From Mesorhizobium japonicum MAFF 303099 (lineage in GTDB: Bacteria; Pseudomonadota; Alphaproteobacteria; Rhizobiales; Rhizobiaceae): a DNA stretch of 64,000 nucleotides. Location: assembly GCF_000009625.1 (NCBI RefSeq), contig NC_002678.2, positions 3,008,001 to 3,072,000 on the forward strand, written 5' to 3'. A program made the translations under genes and the position numbers. The notes beneath the pieces are model-generated. The model saw only the letters and a list, made by a program, of their open reading frames with translations, was not told the origin of the DNA and searched no databases. Shown one piece after another: positions 25,989 through 37,951 of this stretch (positions within the stretch are counted from its first letter, which is position 1; every line of letters starts with the position of its first letter).

Positions 25989-26004
25989 GCCTCACAAATG
26001 AGGC
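25989..26004. promoter_or_regulatory. palindrome abutting an ArsR-type start codon
   Basis: Perfect arms GCCTCA and TGAGGC around CAAA end at the base before ATG 26005, so the palindrome includes the ribosome site (TGAGG). An operator for autoregulation, or a hairpin hiding the ribosome site, are both possible. Confidence 0.5.
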
Positions 26005-26268
26005 ATGATGTTTTCCGACGCCTTCATGGCGATCGCCGACCCCAATCGGCGCCACCTTCTGGAAGAACTTCGACGCGGTCCGAAGACCGTCAACGAGTTG
26101 GCGGCCGGACTTCCAGTCTCGCGCCCGGCCGTATCGCAGCATCTGAAAGTGTTGCTCGACGCCGGATTGGTCAACGCCAAGGCTGAAGGCACGCGGCGCG
26201 TGTACACGGTAAGCAATGCCGGCTTCCTGAGACTCAACATCTGGCTCGATCAATTCTGGGAAGCGTGA
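26005..26268 (+). CDS. ArsR-family HTH regulator
   Basis: An 87-residue winged-helix protein: MFSDAFMAIADPNRRHLLEE, the recognition region VNELAAGLPVSRPAVSQHLKVL, the wing AKAEGTRRVYTVS. It belongs to the metal-free ArsR group that usually regulates SRPBCC (AHSA1) genes rather than metal resistance; no CVC-type metal site is seen. ATG 26005 or 26008 are both possible. It converges with the SRPBCC gene at 26298. Confidence 0.85.
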   Translation: MMFSDAFMAIADPNRRHLLEELRRGPKTVNELAAGLPVSRPAVSQHLKVLLDAGLVNAKAEGTRRVYTVSNAGFLRLNIWLDQFWEA

Positions 26269-26297
26269 CCGTTTCTGGTCGCCGCCGAGCAATTCCT

Positions 26298-27771
<1,474 letters not shown>

Positions 27772-27877
27772 TTTTTGCTCGTCTGTTTCGTGGTTCGTCG
27801 ATGGGCGGGAGATCGACACTGAAGCATTTACTTAACTATTGCGCCGTGCCTTGTCCGTCAAGACCACCTGCGAAGGT

Positions 27878-28714
27878 TCAATTGGATCGGATATGCGCAA
27901 CAATGGCGGCTGATATCGCCGGCCAGTCTTGCGGATGCAGCTCATGGCCGCCGCCCGCGACGCGAAGGAGTTTCGCGCCGGCGACCGTTTTGGCCAGCGC
28001 CTCGCCATGTTCGACCGGAAAGATCGGATCTGATGTGCCATGGATGACCAGCAGTGGCGCCGCCATCTCTTGCAGGCGACCCTTCCACGCATCGCCACCC
28101 TTGAGTGAAAAATGATTGGTAGCGCTCAGGAATCCGCCGGAGCGGTCGTAATCCTTTTCGATGAAGGCTCTCATCTGGACCTCGTCGAACGGATGTGTGG
28201 TGCTGGCGATCGCCCTGGTATCCCTGACCATGAAATCGATCACTTGGCGGCGGTCCGACCAGTCGACATCGACGCCTGCGGCCGAATGCTCGATATAGGC
28301 GTCGGTTGTCTGCGGCAGATGCGAAGTGTCCATCCCCACCGGCGAACTGCTGACCACCGTCAACGACGCGACGCGTGACGGGTGCTTGAGCGCCACGAGT
28401 TGCGCGATCATGCCGCCCATCGACATGCCGGCGACATGGGCCTTGCCAATGCCATGGCTGTCCAGCACGCCAATCGCGTCATCCGCCATGTCGTCGAATG
28501 TGTAGGGCGGCTTGCCCGGCGGATATTTGGTCGATCGGCCGGTATCGCGATTGTCATAGCGGATCACATACAGGCTGGCATCCGCCAGCTCACGGCAAAA
28601 TGTCTCCGGCCACCACAGCATCGAGGCCATCGCGCCCATGATCAAGAGCAGTGCGGGATTTTCAGGATCGCCGAAGGCTTCGGATTTGATCTCGGGGCGA
28701 TTGATCGTCGTCAT
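27878..28714 (-). CDS. alpha/beta-fold hydrolase
   Basis: A 278-residue hydrolase: oxyanion region LLLIMGAMASMLWW, RYDNRDTGRSTKY, nucleophile elbow HVAGMSMGGMIAQLVAL, acid in LLVIHGTSDPIFPVEHG and His in RVAGGGHELHP. The GAMAS loop and DNRDTGRS recall the aclacinomycin methylesterase/RdmC-like group. Natural substrate unknown. Start ATG 28714 follows AGGAG. Divergent from the HxlR regulator over 94 bp, suggesting that regulator controls it. Confidence 0.87.
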   Translation of the reverse strand: MTTINRPEIKSEAFGDPENPALLLIMGAMASMLWWPETFCRELADASLYVIRYDNRDTGRSTKYPPGKPPYTFDDMADDAIGVLDSHGIGKAHVAGMSMGGMIAQLVALKHPSRVASLTVVSSSPVGMDTSHLPQTTDAYIEHSAAGVDVDWSDRRQVIDFMVRDTRAIASTTHPFDEVQMRAFIEKDYDRSGGFLSATNHFSLKGGDAWKGRLQEMAAPLLVIHGTSDPIFPVEHGEALAKTVAGAKLLRVAGGGHELHPQDWPAISAAIVAHIRSN

Positions 28715-28732
28715 CACACAGTCTCCTGATCT

Positions 28733-28749
28733 GATTGCATTTTGCAATC
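28733..28749. promoter_or_regulatory. palindrome in the hydrolase-HxlR spacer
   Basis: Perfect 7-bp arms GATTGCA and TGCAATC around TTT. A second pair, GTTGCA (28751-28756) and TGCAAC (28780-28785), brackets a segment that includes CATAATAAGAC. The TTGCA/TGCAA core recurs four times in 55 bp, which suits an HxlR dimer operator. Confidence 0.5.
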
Positions 28750-28808
28750 GGTTGCACCATAATAAGACTGATACGATAATGCAACTGGTTTTGTGTGGAG
28801 AGAATCGA

Positions 28809-29330
28809 ATGAGCCTCGATCGCCGGTCCGGCTGCCCGATCAACCTGTCGCTGGAAGTGTTCGGCGACCGCTGGAGCCTGATCATCCTTCGCGACATGAT
28901 TTTCGGCGGCAGGCGGCATTTCCGCGAACTGCTCAACGGATCGATGGAAGGCATTGCCTCCAACATCCTCGCCGACCGGCTGAAGCGGCTGATGGAACTC
29001 GGCATGCTGACCAAGGCCGACGACCCCAGTCACAAGCAGAAGGCGATCTACAGCCTGACCGAGATGGCCATCACGCTGGTGCCGATTCTCGCCCATCTCG
29101 GCGCCTGGGGCCGGGTCTGGCTGCCGACCAGCGAGGAGCTCTCGATCCGCGCCGAGCTTCTGGAAAAGGGCGGACCGCCAATGTGGGAGAAATTCATGGA
29201 CGAGTTGCGCCATGAGCATCTGGGCATGCCGCTCGACTCGGCATCCGGTCCTTCCGTCCGCGCGACCCTGCAGGCCGCCTATCAAGCCGTGGTCGCCAGC
29301 AAGGCTCTCAGCGCCAGCCCAGCCGCGTAA
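28809..29330 (+). CDS. HxlR-family transcriptional regulator
   Basis: A 173-residue regulator with the HxlR signature: CPINLSLEVFGDRWSLIILRDMIFGGRRHF, then SMEGIASNILADRLKRL and the wing KADDPSHKQKAIYSLTEMA. HxlR proteins sense quinones, aldehydes or other electrophiles and usually regulate a divergent enzyme gene, here the alpha/beta hydrolase. The C-terminal 45 residues extend past the core domain. ATG 28809 follows GGAGAGAATC. Confidence 0.9.
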   Translation: MSLDRRSGCPINLSLEVFGDRWSLIILRDMIFGGRRHFRELLNGSMEGIASNILADRLKRLMELGMLTKADDPSHKQKAIYSLTEMAITLVPILAHLGAWGRVWLPTSEELSIRAELLEKGGPPMWEKFMDELRHEHLGMPLDSASGPSVRATLQAAYQAVVASKALSASPAA

Positions 29331-29395
29331 CCAACTATTTTCCCCCGTTGCGAGGCCGGCTCTGCTAGAAGAAGCGGAAACCACAATTCACGGGA

Positions 29396-29641
29396 TTGGA
29401 TAAGGTCTTGGTTGAGAACTCTCGGGATGCCGCCCGCGCGCGCGCCGATCTGCGCTTCAAGAAGCAGGAAGAGGCGGCAACGGTTCGCCAAAAAGCAATG
29501 GCCGAATATGCAGCGGAGAGCGACGCCCGCAAGGCCAAGACCGACAAACTACGGGCTCTGCGGCTGGCCAAGGAAGCCGAGGACCTTGCCAACACAGCGG
29601 CGGCGCCCGCCAAGAAGCCTGCCCGCGCCAAGAAGAAATAG
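29396..29641 (+). CDS. small basic coiled-coil hypothetical protein
   Basis: An 81-residue, Ala/Lys/Arg/Glu-rich helical protein (RARADLRFKKQEEAATVRQK and onward) ending in a Lys/Ala tail PAKKPARAKKK like that of histone-like proteins. No ATG lies near; TTG 29396 and TTG 29408 are the likely starts. Nucleic acid binding through the tail is a guess. Monocistronic as far as can be seen. Confidence 0.6.
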   Translation: MDKVLVENSRDAARARADLRFKKQEEAATVRQKAMAEYAAESDARKAKTDKLRALRLAKEAEDLANTAAAPAKKPARAKKK

Positions 29642-29828
29642 CCGCACGGCCCTTCGGCAACCCGGCCTGACCAGCCGACACTGTCGCCTGTCGATCCAGC
29701 CGCTCGCCGGCGCCGTCCTGGCAGCAGCCCTTCATCCCGCCGCTTCACAAGAAGCAATTTCAACCGAAACCGGGATTGCTTCGGCCGGCCGGCCGCCGAT
29801 GATTGTCCCTTTCCAACAGGAGATTGCC

Positions 29829-30260
29829 ATGACCGCACTGCCGCTCGAAAAAGCCAGGCAAATCATCGATGCCGCCTTCGCCAAGGGCGCCGTTCTCAAG
29901 CTCAGGCCGCTCGGCGTCTCCGTTCTTGACGCCGGTGGCCATCTGGTCGCCTTCGAGCGCCAGGACGGCGCCTCGTTCCTGCGTCCGCAAATGTCGGCGG
30001 GCAAGGCCTATGGCGCACTGGCCATCGGCATGGGCTCGCGCAAGGTCGAAGCCTTCGCCAAGGAGCGCCCGCATCTGGTCGCCGGCATCTCCGACGTGTC
30101 GGGCGGACGTGTGCTGCCGGTCGTCGGCGGCGTGCTGATCCGCGACAAGGCTGGCACTATCGTCGGCGCCGTCGGCATTTCAGGCGACACGTCGGACAAT
30201 GACGAGGCCGCGGCCATCGCCGGCATCGAGGCCGCCGGCTTCACCGCAGATCCAGGCTGA
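29829..30260 (+). CDS. GlcG/HbpS-family heme-binding-like protein
   Basis: A 143-residue single-domain member of the GlcG/HbpS family: MTALPLEKARQIIDAAFAKG, GVSVLDAGGHLVAFERQDGA, SAGKAYGALAIGMGSRKVE, and GGVLIRDKAGTIVGAVGISGDTSDNDE with the conserved C-terminal AIAGIEAAGF. Some relatives bind heme or cobalamin-pathway substrates; here function is unproven. AGGAG precedes ATG 29829. Confidence 0.88.
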   Translation: MTALPLEKARQIIDAAFAKGAVLKLRPLGVSVLDAGGHLVAFERQDGASFLRPQMSAGKAYGALAIGMGSRKVEAFAKERPHLVAGISDVSGGRVLPVVGGVLIRDKAGTIVGAVGISGDTSDNDEAAAIAGIEAAGFTADPG

Positions 30261-30263
30261 GTA

Positions 30264-30665
30264 CTAGTTGAGGTTGATGTCCCGGCTCGCCGACCGCATC
30301 GACACCGCGAAACCGGCCAGCACATCGAACAGCGCGATGATCATCAGCGTGAAGAAGATCGAGTGCGCCGCGCCCTTGACCAGCAGGAACTCGACCAGGA
30401 AAGCGACGAAGACCAGCGTCGACAGGAGATGATCCATGATCGAAGCGCCGGTCGTGCGCGCAGACTTCACCATTTCGAGGAACAGGACGATCAGCCCGAT
30501 CAGTATCATCAGGTCGCCGAGCGTCATCGAGAACACCCCGCCCGACATCATGCGGAACGAGAAGATCTCGTTCTCCCACGGGTCGTCGCCGCCGCCGAAA
30601 ATTCCGAGCAAGCCAAGATTGTAGAGAATGAAAGGCACGATCAAAAGCGGGACGGCACCGAACAT
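30264..30665 (-). CDS. four-span hypothetical membrane protein
   Basis: A 133-residue protein with four hydrophobic segments: LLIVPFILYNLGLLGIFGGG near the N-terminus, SMTLGDLMILIGLIVLFLEMV, LLSTLVFVAFLVEFLLV and IFFTLMIIALFDVLAGFAVS. A short cytoplasmic stretch with KSARTTGASIMD links spans two and three. This family is conserved in Rhizobiales without a known role. Start ATG 30665 is taken because the upstream frame (to 30887) is not protein-like. Its stop is 3 bp from the convergent HbpS-like gene. Confidence 0.75.
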   Translation of the reverse strand: MFGAVPLLIVPFILYNLGLLGIFGGGDDPWENEIFSFRMMSGGVFSMTLGDLMILIGLIVLFLEMVKSARTTGASIMDHLLSTLVFVAFLVEFLLVKGAAHSIFFTLMIIALFDVLAGFAVSMRSASRDINLN

Positions 30666-30885
30666 CTGGCGTCTCCATATGGGGGCACCTTCTGTAGAAT
30701 GCGCCACCGCCACGCCGTCAAGATTTTTCGTGCGAAGCCGCAAACACGGTCGAAGACCGGATGCAACAACCATGTCAGCCGGCTTGGAGCAGCGTGAGAC
30801 AGAGGCTCGGCACTTGAAGGGCCGGCGCGCGCTGCGCGCCGGTGCAGCCTGAGCCTGTGCCCCGGCCATTAGGTTCGTCAAACGC

Positions 30886-30915
30886 AAAAAAAGACCGGCC
30901 TGAGGCCGGTCTTTT
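30886..30915 (-). terminator. rho-independent terminator of rpmF
   Basis: Stem AAGACCGGCC (30891-30900) with GGCCGGTCTT (30904-30913) around TGA. On the minus strand it ends in a run of seven T (A at 30886-30892), 28 bases past the rpmF stop. Confidence 0.88.
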
Positions 30916-30942
30916 GCAACTAACCCTTCAAAAAAGCTGATC

Positions 30943-31125
30943 TCAGCTTTCCTTGGGGGTCAGCACCTGGCGACCGCGATACATGCCGGTCTTCAGGTCG
31001 ATGTGGTGCGGACGGCGCATTTCGCCGGAATTCTTGTCCTCGACATAGGTCGGGGCCTTGAGGGCGTCGGCCGAGCGGCGCATGCCGCGCTTGGACGGAG
31101 AGGTTTTGCGTTTCGGAACGGCCAT
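30943..31125 (-). CDS. rpmF: 50S ribosomal protein L32
   Basis: A 60-residue protein starting [20 protein letters not shown] and continuing [16 protein letters not shown], the alphaproteobacterial L32 without the zinc-binding cysteines found in some bacteria. Monocistronic with its own terminator. mtgA lies upstream on the same strand. Confidence 0.96.
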   Translation of the reverse strand: MAVPKRKTSPSKRGMRRSADALKAPTYVEDKNSGEMRRPHHIDLKTGMYRGRQVLTPKES

Positions 31126-31265
31126 GGATATGCTCCACTACATGGTCAAAAGGCCCGCCCGCCCTCGTGAAAGGGCCATGTCGGGGCCTAAATCTGAGAA
31201 AGTCGGGTGCCTATACACGCCTGACACTGTTTTGGCCAGCGCTGCCATGAATTTTTTTGAGTCGG

Positions 31266-32027
31266 CTACTCGAGACAGCCAACATAAGCGCCGGAGCGGC
31301 CGGCCCTGCGCTCGATCAGATTGGCGAGCCGTCTGAGGCCTGGTCCGGGTTTGGCCGGATTGCGGGCGATCGGATTAGGCAAGGTGACGGCGAGAAGCGC
31401 GGCCTGCCGACGCGACAGCTGTTTTGCCGGAATGCCGAAATGATGCTGCGCCGCCGCCTCGATGCCGTAGATGCCCGGCCCCCATTCCGCGATGTTGAGA
31501 TAGATTTCCATGATGCGACGTTTCGACATCACCGCGTCGAAAAAGACGGCGAGCGGCAGTTCGACCACTTTGCGCACCGAGCCCAGCGGGCGCGACCAGA
31601 GAAAAAGGTTCTTCACCGTCTGCATGGTGATGGTCGAGGCGCCGCGTGTCGCCTCGCCGGCCAGCGCATCGTCGACGACGCCGCGCAATTCGCCCAGATC
31701 GACGCCGCGGTGGAAACAGAACTGCCCGTCCTCTGACATGATGACGGAATGGGCCAATACCGGTGCGACATCGTCGATCGACACCCAGCGCCGGTCATAG
31801 CCGGAAAAGGTCGCCAGGTCTTTCAGCATCAGCGTCGACACCGGATGCACGAAGGACGGCAGGTAAAGGAAGGTCAGCATGGTCGGGATGAGCGCCAGGA
31901 CGGCGGCCACGACAAGGCCGCGCCGGACCCAGCGCCTGAGACTGCGGCGGTTCACGCCGCGCGATCTCGTCGCCATGTCCAGCTTTTCGGTTTCATGATC
32001 GACGATCGGTTCCGCCAAGCCGCCCAA
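31266..32027 (-). CDS. mtgA: monofunctional biosynthetic peptidoglycan transglycosylase
   Basis: Polymerises lipid II into glycan strands at the inner membrane. The 253-residue protein has an N-terminal membrane anchor (about residues 35-55, [21 protein letters not shown]) and the GT51 domain: [18 protein letters not shown] with the catalytic Glu, [41 protein letters not shown], and [17 protein letters not shown] 32027 has GAGGAG upstream and matches the usual long N-terminus; ATG 31976 is the alternative. Divergent from the polyprenyl synthetase gene. Confidence 0.92.
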   Translation of the reverse strand: MGGLAEPIVDHETEKLDMATRSRGVNRRSLRRWVRRGLVVAAVLALIPTMLTFLYLPSFVHPVSTLMLKDLATFSGYDRRWVSIDDVAPVLAHSVIMSEDGQFCFHRGVDLGELRGVVDDALAGEATRGASTITMQTVKNLFLWSRPLGSVRKVVELPLAVFFDAVMSKRRIMEIYLNIAEWGPGIYGIEAAAQHHFGIPAKQLSRRQAALLAVTLPNPIARNPAKPGPGLRRLANLIERRAGRSGAYVGCLE

Positions 32028-32105
32028 CCCGTGCTTCTCCTCGCTCCGGCATAATGGCGCTTGCCTTCTTGCGCAACGTCTGAGTGTCGGCTACCGGTCC
32101 CGATC

Positions 32106-33023
32106 ATGACGAATGACGACGAAATGGCGTTCGAAATGGCGCTCATCAGGCGGGCAGCCGCCGTCGAGGTGCTGCTGCGGCGCTTGCTCGACGATCGCCC
32201 GCTTTCGGGAGAGATCGCGCGGCCCGACCGCCTGATGGCGGCGATGCGCCATGGCGTGCTGAACGGCGGCAAGCGCCTGCGCCCCTTCCTGGTCATGGAA
32301 AGTGCCGCCCTTTTCTCCGCCGATGGCGAAGCAGCACTGCGCGTCGCGGCGGCACTCGAATGCGTGCATTGCTATTCACTGATCCATGACGACCTGCCGG
32401 CGATGGACGATGATGATCTGCGCCGCGGCCAGCCGACCGTGCACAAGGCCTTCGACGAGGCAACCGCGATCCTGGCCGGCGACGCCTTGCTGACGCTGGC
32501 CTTCGACATCGTCGCCAGCGAGGCGACCGTCCTGCCGGCGGATCGGCGAGCGGCCTTGGTGCTGGCGCTTGCCCGTGCGGCCGGAGCCGGCGGCATGGTC
32601 GGTGGCCAGAAGCTCGACCTCGAAGCCGAGCAGACACCGCCCGACGAAGCGGGCATCATAACGCTGCAGGCGATGAAGACCGGCGCCCTGATCCGCTTCG
32701 CCTGCGAGGCCGGCGCCATCATCGCCGGCGCTCCGGCCGAGGACCGCGAAAGGCTGGCCGAGTTCGGCTCGGCCATCGGCCTTGCCTTCCAGCTTGCCGA
32801 CGACCTGCTCGATTTGACCGCCGACGCCGGCCAGATGGGCAAGGCGACCGGCAAGGACGCCGCCGCCGGCAAGGGAACGCTGGTGGCGTTGCATGGCGCG
32901 AATTGGGCGCACAGCCAGTTGCACGGCCTTGTCGGGCAGGCCCACGCGCTGCTCGACCCCTATGGCGACCGGGCGGCGCTGCTGAAGGAGGCTGCGACCT
33001 TCGTCGCGACGCGCAACAGTTGA
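32106..33023 (+). CDS. polyprenyl synthetase (farnesyl/geranyl diphosphate synthase, IspA-type)
   Basis: Chain-elongating trans-prenyltransferase of isoprenoid synthesis. The 305-residue length and motifs fit short-chain synthases: GGKRLRPFLVMES, the first Asp-rich motif LIHDDLPAMDDDDLRRG, GDALLTLAFDI, GGQKLDLEAE, KTGALIRFACEAGA and the second Asp-rich motif FQLADDLLDLT. The Cys-His-Tyr-Ser residues before the first motif (CVHCYSLIHDD) set chain length to C15 or so. Start ATG 32106 (MTNDDEMAFE); the frame upstream to 32061 overlaps the spacer with mtgA. Confidence 0.9.
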   Translation: MTNDDEMAFEMALIRRAAAVEVLLRRLLDDRPLSGEIARPDRLMAAMRHGVLNGGKRLRPFLVMESAALFSADGEAALRVAAALECVHCYSLIHDDLPAMDDDDLRRGQPTVHKAFDEATAILAGDALLTLAFDIVASEATVLPADRRAALVLALARAAGAGGMVGGQKLDLEAEQTPPDEAGIITLQAMKTGALIRFACEAGAIIAGAPAEDRERLAEFGSAIGLAFQLADDLLDLTADAGQMGKATGKDAAAGKGTLVALHGANWAHSQLHGLVGQAHALLDPYGDRAALLKEAATFVATRNS

Positions 33024-33074
33024 GCGCGGGCCGCGACGTCGGCGCGGGTTGAGACAAATGGGAGATCAGCTTCG

Positions 33075-33830
33075 ATGTCGGCCAATCTGTTCGATCTCAG
33101 CGGGCGCCAGGCGCTCGTAACCGGCTCGTCGCAAGGCATTGGGCTCGCTCTGGCCAAGGGGCTGGCGCAAGCCGGCGCAAGCGTGATCCTCAACGGCCGT
33201 GACACGGCGAAGCTCGCCGCCACGGCGGCGCAGATCCCTGGAGCGCAAACGCTTGCCTTCGACGCGACCGAGCATGACGCCGTCCGTTCCGCGATCGACA
33301 ATTTCGAGCTGTCAGGCGGACCGATCGACATATTGGTAAACAATGCCGGCATGCAGTTCCGCACGCCGCTCGAGGATTTTCCGGCCGATGCATTCGAGCG
33401 GCTGCTGCAGACCAATGTCGCCAGCGTCTTCCACGTCGGCCAGGCGGTCGCGCGCCACATGATCAGGCGGGGCCGCGGCAAGATCATCAACATCGCCTCC
33501 GTGCAGACAGCACTCGCCCGCCCCGGCATCGCCCCCTACACGGCGACAAAAGGCGCGGTCGGCAACCTGACCAAAGGCATGGCGACGGACTGGGCCAAAC
33601 ACGGCCTGCAATGCAACGCCATCGCCCCCGGTTATTTCGACACGCCGCTCAATGCGGCCCTTGTCGCCGATCCGGCTTTCAGCGGCTGGCTCGAAAAGCG
33701 CACCCCGGCCGGCCGCTGGGGCAAGGTGGAGGAACTGGTCGGCGCCTGCGTGTTCCTGGCCTCCGACGCCTCGTCCTTCGTCAACGGCCATATCCTTTAT
33801 GTCGACGGCGGCATCACCGCATCGATCTGA
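33075..33830 (+). CDS. short-chain dehydrogenase/reductase, gluconate 5-dehydrogenase-like
   Basis: A 251-residue SDR: cofactor motif ALVTGSSQGIGLALAKGLA, NGRD (favouring NADP(H) or NAD by the Asn-Gly-Arg), NNAGMQFRTPLEDFP, INIASVQTALARPGIAPY with the catalytic Ser, YTATKGAVGNLTKGMA with Tyr and Lys, PGYFDTPLN and the terminal YVDGGITASI. The pattern is close to gluconate 5-dehydrogenase and 2-deoxy-D-gluconate 3-dehydrogenase. 51 bp after the polyprenyl synthetase; cotranscription is possible but functionally unrelated. Confidence 0.88.
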   Translation: MSANLFDLSGRQALVTGSSQGIGLALAKGLAQAGASVILNGRDTAKLAATAAQIPGAQTLAFDATEHDAVRSAIDNFELSGGPIDILVNNAGMQFRTPLEDFPADAFERLLQTNVASVFHVGQAVARHMIRRGRGKIINIASVQTALARPGIAPYTATKGAVGNLTKGMATDWAKHGLQCNAIAPGYFDTPLNAALVADPAFSGWLEKRTPAGRWGKVEELVGACVFLASDASSFVNGHILYVDGGITASI

Positions 33831-33942
33831 TCGCCGCGCCGCCGCGCGAACGAGCAATCCTGCCGGTCGCGCGAACGAAATCTTAATGTAAATGAAGCGT
33901 AATCCCGGTCGTTAAAATAATGCGTATGTGTTGGGGTTGCGC

Positions 33943-36288
<2,346 letters not shown>

Positions 36289-36313
36289 GATATAGTCGCG
36301 TCAGGCGACCAGA

Positions 36314-37054
36314 TCAGCGCAACCGACCGATCGGGATGATTTCCGGAGAGGTGTCCGCATAGGGCTCGCCTTGCCAGTCGCCGAGCCATTGCTCCACCAG
36401 CAGGCCAGCGTCATCCAGCATCCCGGCAAGATCTTGCTTCTTCGGAAACGCGATTTTCGATTCGGCGCCCAGAATTGGTCTGCCGCCTGGAATTTCATAG
36501 AAGGTCGAATAGGTGACCACCGCGCTGGCGGCATCCCAGTCGGCATCATACCAGGCCCTGACCGTACCAAGGCTGGGATGCTCCACCATCCTTTCGGAGC
36601 GCTGCGGCGTCCATTCCAGCCATGCCTCCACGGCGGGATTTCGCGTGTCGAAGATGAAGCGCCCACCGGGACCGAGATGTTCGGCGATGGTGCGCAGCAC
36701 CGCCCGCTGATCCTCGTCGGTCAGGAAAACCTGGAACACGTGACCGGTCAGCAGCACCAGGTCGAACCGTCTTCCGAGCCGCACCGTTCGCGCGTCGGCA
36801 ACAACCCAGTCGACCTTGTCACCGCCGGTCCTGCGTCGCGCGACATCGAGCATGGCCGATGCGGGATCGACACCGGTGACGTTGCACCCTTGGGCCATTT
36901 CGGCGGCCAGTTGACCAGTGCCGCAACCAAGATCGAGGACCGAGCCGCCATCCCGGGCAAGACGGACGCAATAGTCGAAATCGGCGCGGCCATCCTGATT
37001 CTCGATGTCGTAGAACTGAACGAAGTCGGGATCATTGTAGATCAAATCGGTCAT
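36314..37054 (-). CDS. class I SAM-dependent methyltransferase
   Basis: A 246-residue methyltransferase: motif I SVLDLGCGTGQLAAEMA, acidic tip VTGVDPASAMLDVARRR, motif II VVADARTVRLGRRFDLVLL, and motif III EHLGPGGRFIFDTRNP. The start is MTDLIYNDPDFVQFYDIEN at ATG 37054. The YNDPDFVQFYD beginning is typical of a methyltransferase group of unknown substrate. Single gene facing the hybrid kinase gene (convergent). Confidence 0.88.
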   Translation of the reverse strand: MTDLIYNDPDFVQFYDIENQDGRADFDYCVRLARDGGSVLDLGCGTGQLAAEMAQGCNVTGVDPASAMLDVARRRTGGDKVDWVVADARTVRLGRRFDLVLLTGHVFQVFLTDEDQRAVLRTIAEHLGPGGRFIFDTRNPAVEAWLEWTPQRSERMVEHPSLGTVRAWYDADWDAASAVVTYSTFYEIPGGRPILGAESKIAFPKKQDLAGMLDDAGLLVEQWLGDWQGEPYADTSPEIIPIGRLR

Positions 37055-37142
37055 GCCGCCGCCTATAGCCCAAATGCTTGCCATGCCCGACAGGCACAAT
37101 CCACGCTGTCGATAAGGTTGCGACCTTGCTCGGCCTTCATAC

Positions 37143-37916
37143 TCAGCCGGCCGCGTCCAGATGGTAGCGTCGCATCCAGTCGAGACTTGTCTCGTCGGCG
37201 AGCTTTGCAACGCCTGGCCGGATGTCCTTGGCATTCGGCTGTTGAACGCCGAGGGCCTCGCAGATGGCCAGCAAGGCCGCCACCGGGTCAGCGGAAAGCC
37301 GCTCATAGCCGATGCGCAGCGGGGTCAGGCCTTGCGCGGCAAACCAGATGTTCCACGCCGCGTCATAGGCTTCGAGCTTGGCGAGTTCCCCTTTGATCCG
37401 CTCGAAATCATAGTGTGGTTCTTGCGCCGGTGCGACCCTTTCGATCTCGGTGCCGTCCGGCGCGATGTGCCAAAGGCCGGTCTGCTGCGCCTTGATCAGC
37501 GAGATCGCCTGCGCAAGCTTGTTCTCACGCGACAGATGTATGTAGAGAATGCGGCCAAAAGCTCTTTCGAAACGCGCCGCGTCCGACGCCAGCCCTGGTA
37601 AAATCCGGTCGAGGATCGCCGAAAGTTCATCCAGATTTTCGCGCATCAGGCGCAGGCCGAAAATCCCGGTGTCGCCCTTGCCGGCAACGATCGCCGCTTT
37701 GAGATAGGCGACATCGAATTCCAGTTCGCCCATCGTATTGCGACGGGGCAGTTTCCATTCCTCGGCCCACTCCGACAGGTCCTGCCGCCGATAGAAGGAG
37801 TGCGGATCGCCTGATGTCCCGGTGGAGGCCAGGAGCTTGCACAGCAACGTGCTGCCGGTTCTCGGCGCGCCGCAGATAATGTAGGCGTCGAACATCGCGC
37901 TGCCCTTGTCGTTCAT
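37143..37916 (-). CDS. Stf0-family sulfotransferase
   Basis: A 257-residue PAPS-dependent sulfotransferase of the Stf0 type, first described for trehalose sulfation in mycobacteria. Seen: the 5'-PSB loop YIICGAPRTGSTLLCKLL, DPHSFYRRQDLSEWAEEW, FGLRLMRENLDEL, YIHLSRENKLAQAISLIKAQ (3'-PB region) and the C-terminal YERLSADPVAALLAICEALG. In rhizobia such enzymes decorate sugars or lipids of the surface; acceptor unknown. ATG 37916 chosen; ATG 37895 also possible. It follows the small kinase gene with a 35-bp gap. Confidence 0.88.
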   Translation of the reverse strand: MNDKGSAMFDAYIICGAPRTGSTLLCKLLASTGTSGDPHSFYRRQDLSEWAEEWKLPRRNTMGELEFDVAYLKAAIVAGKGDTGIFGLRLMRENLDELSAILDRILPGLASDAARFERAFGRILYIHLSRENKLAQAISLIKAQQTGLWHIAPDGTEIERVAPAQEPHYDFERIKGELAKLEAYDAAWNIWFAAQGLTPLRIGYERLSADPVAALLAICEALGVQQPNAKDIRPGVAKLADETSLDWMRRYHLDAAG

Positions 37917-37951
37917 CGCAGGCAGGGCAACCCCGGCCGGTCCACCGCCGC

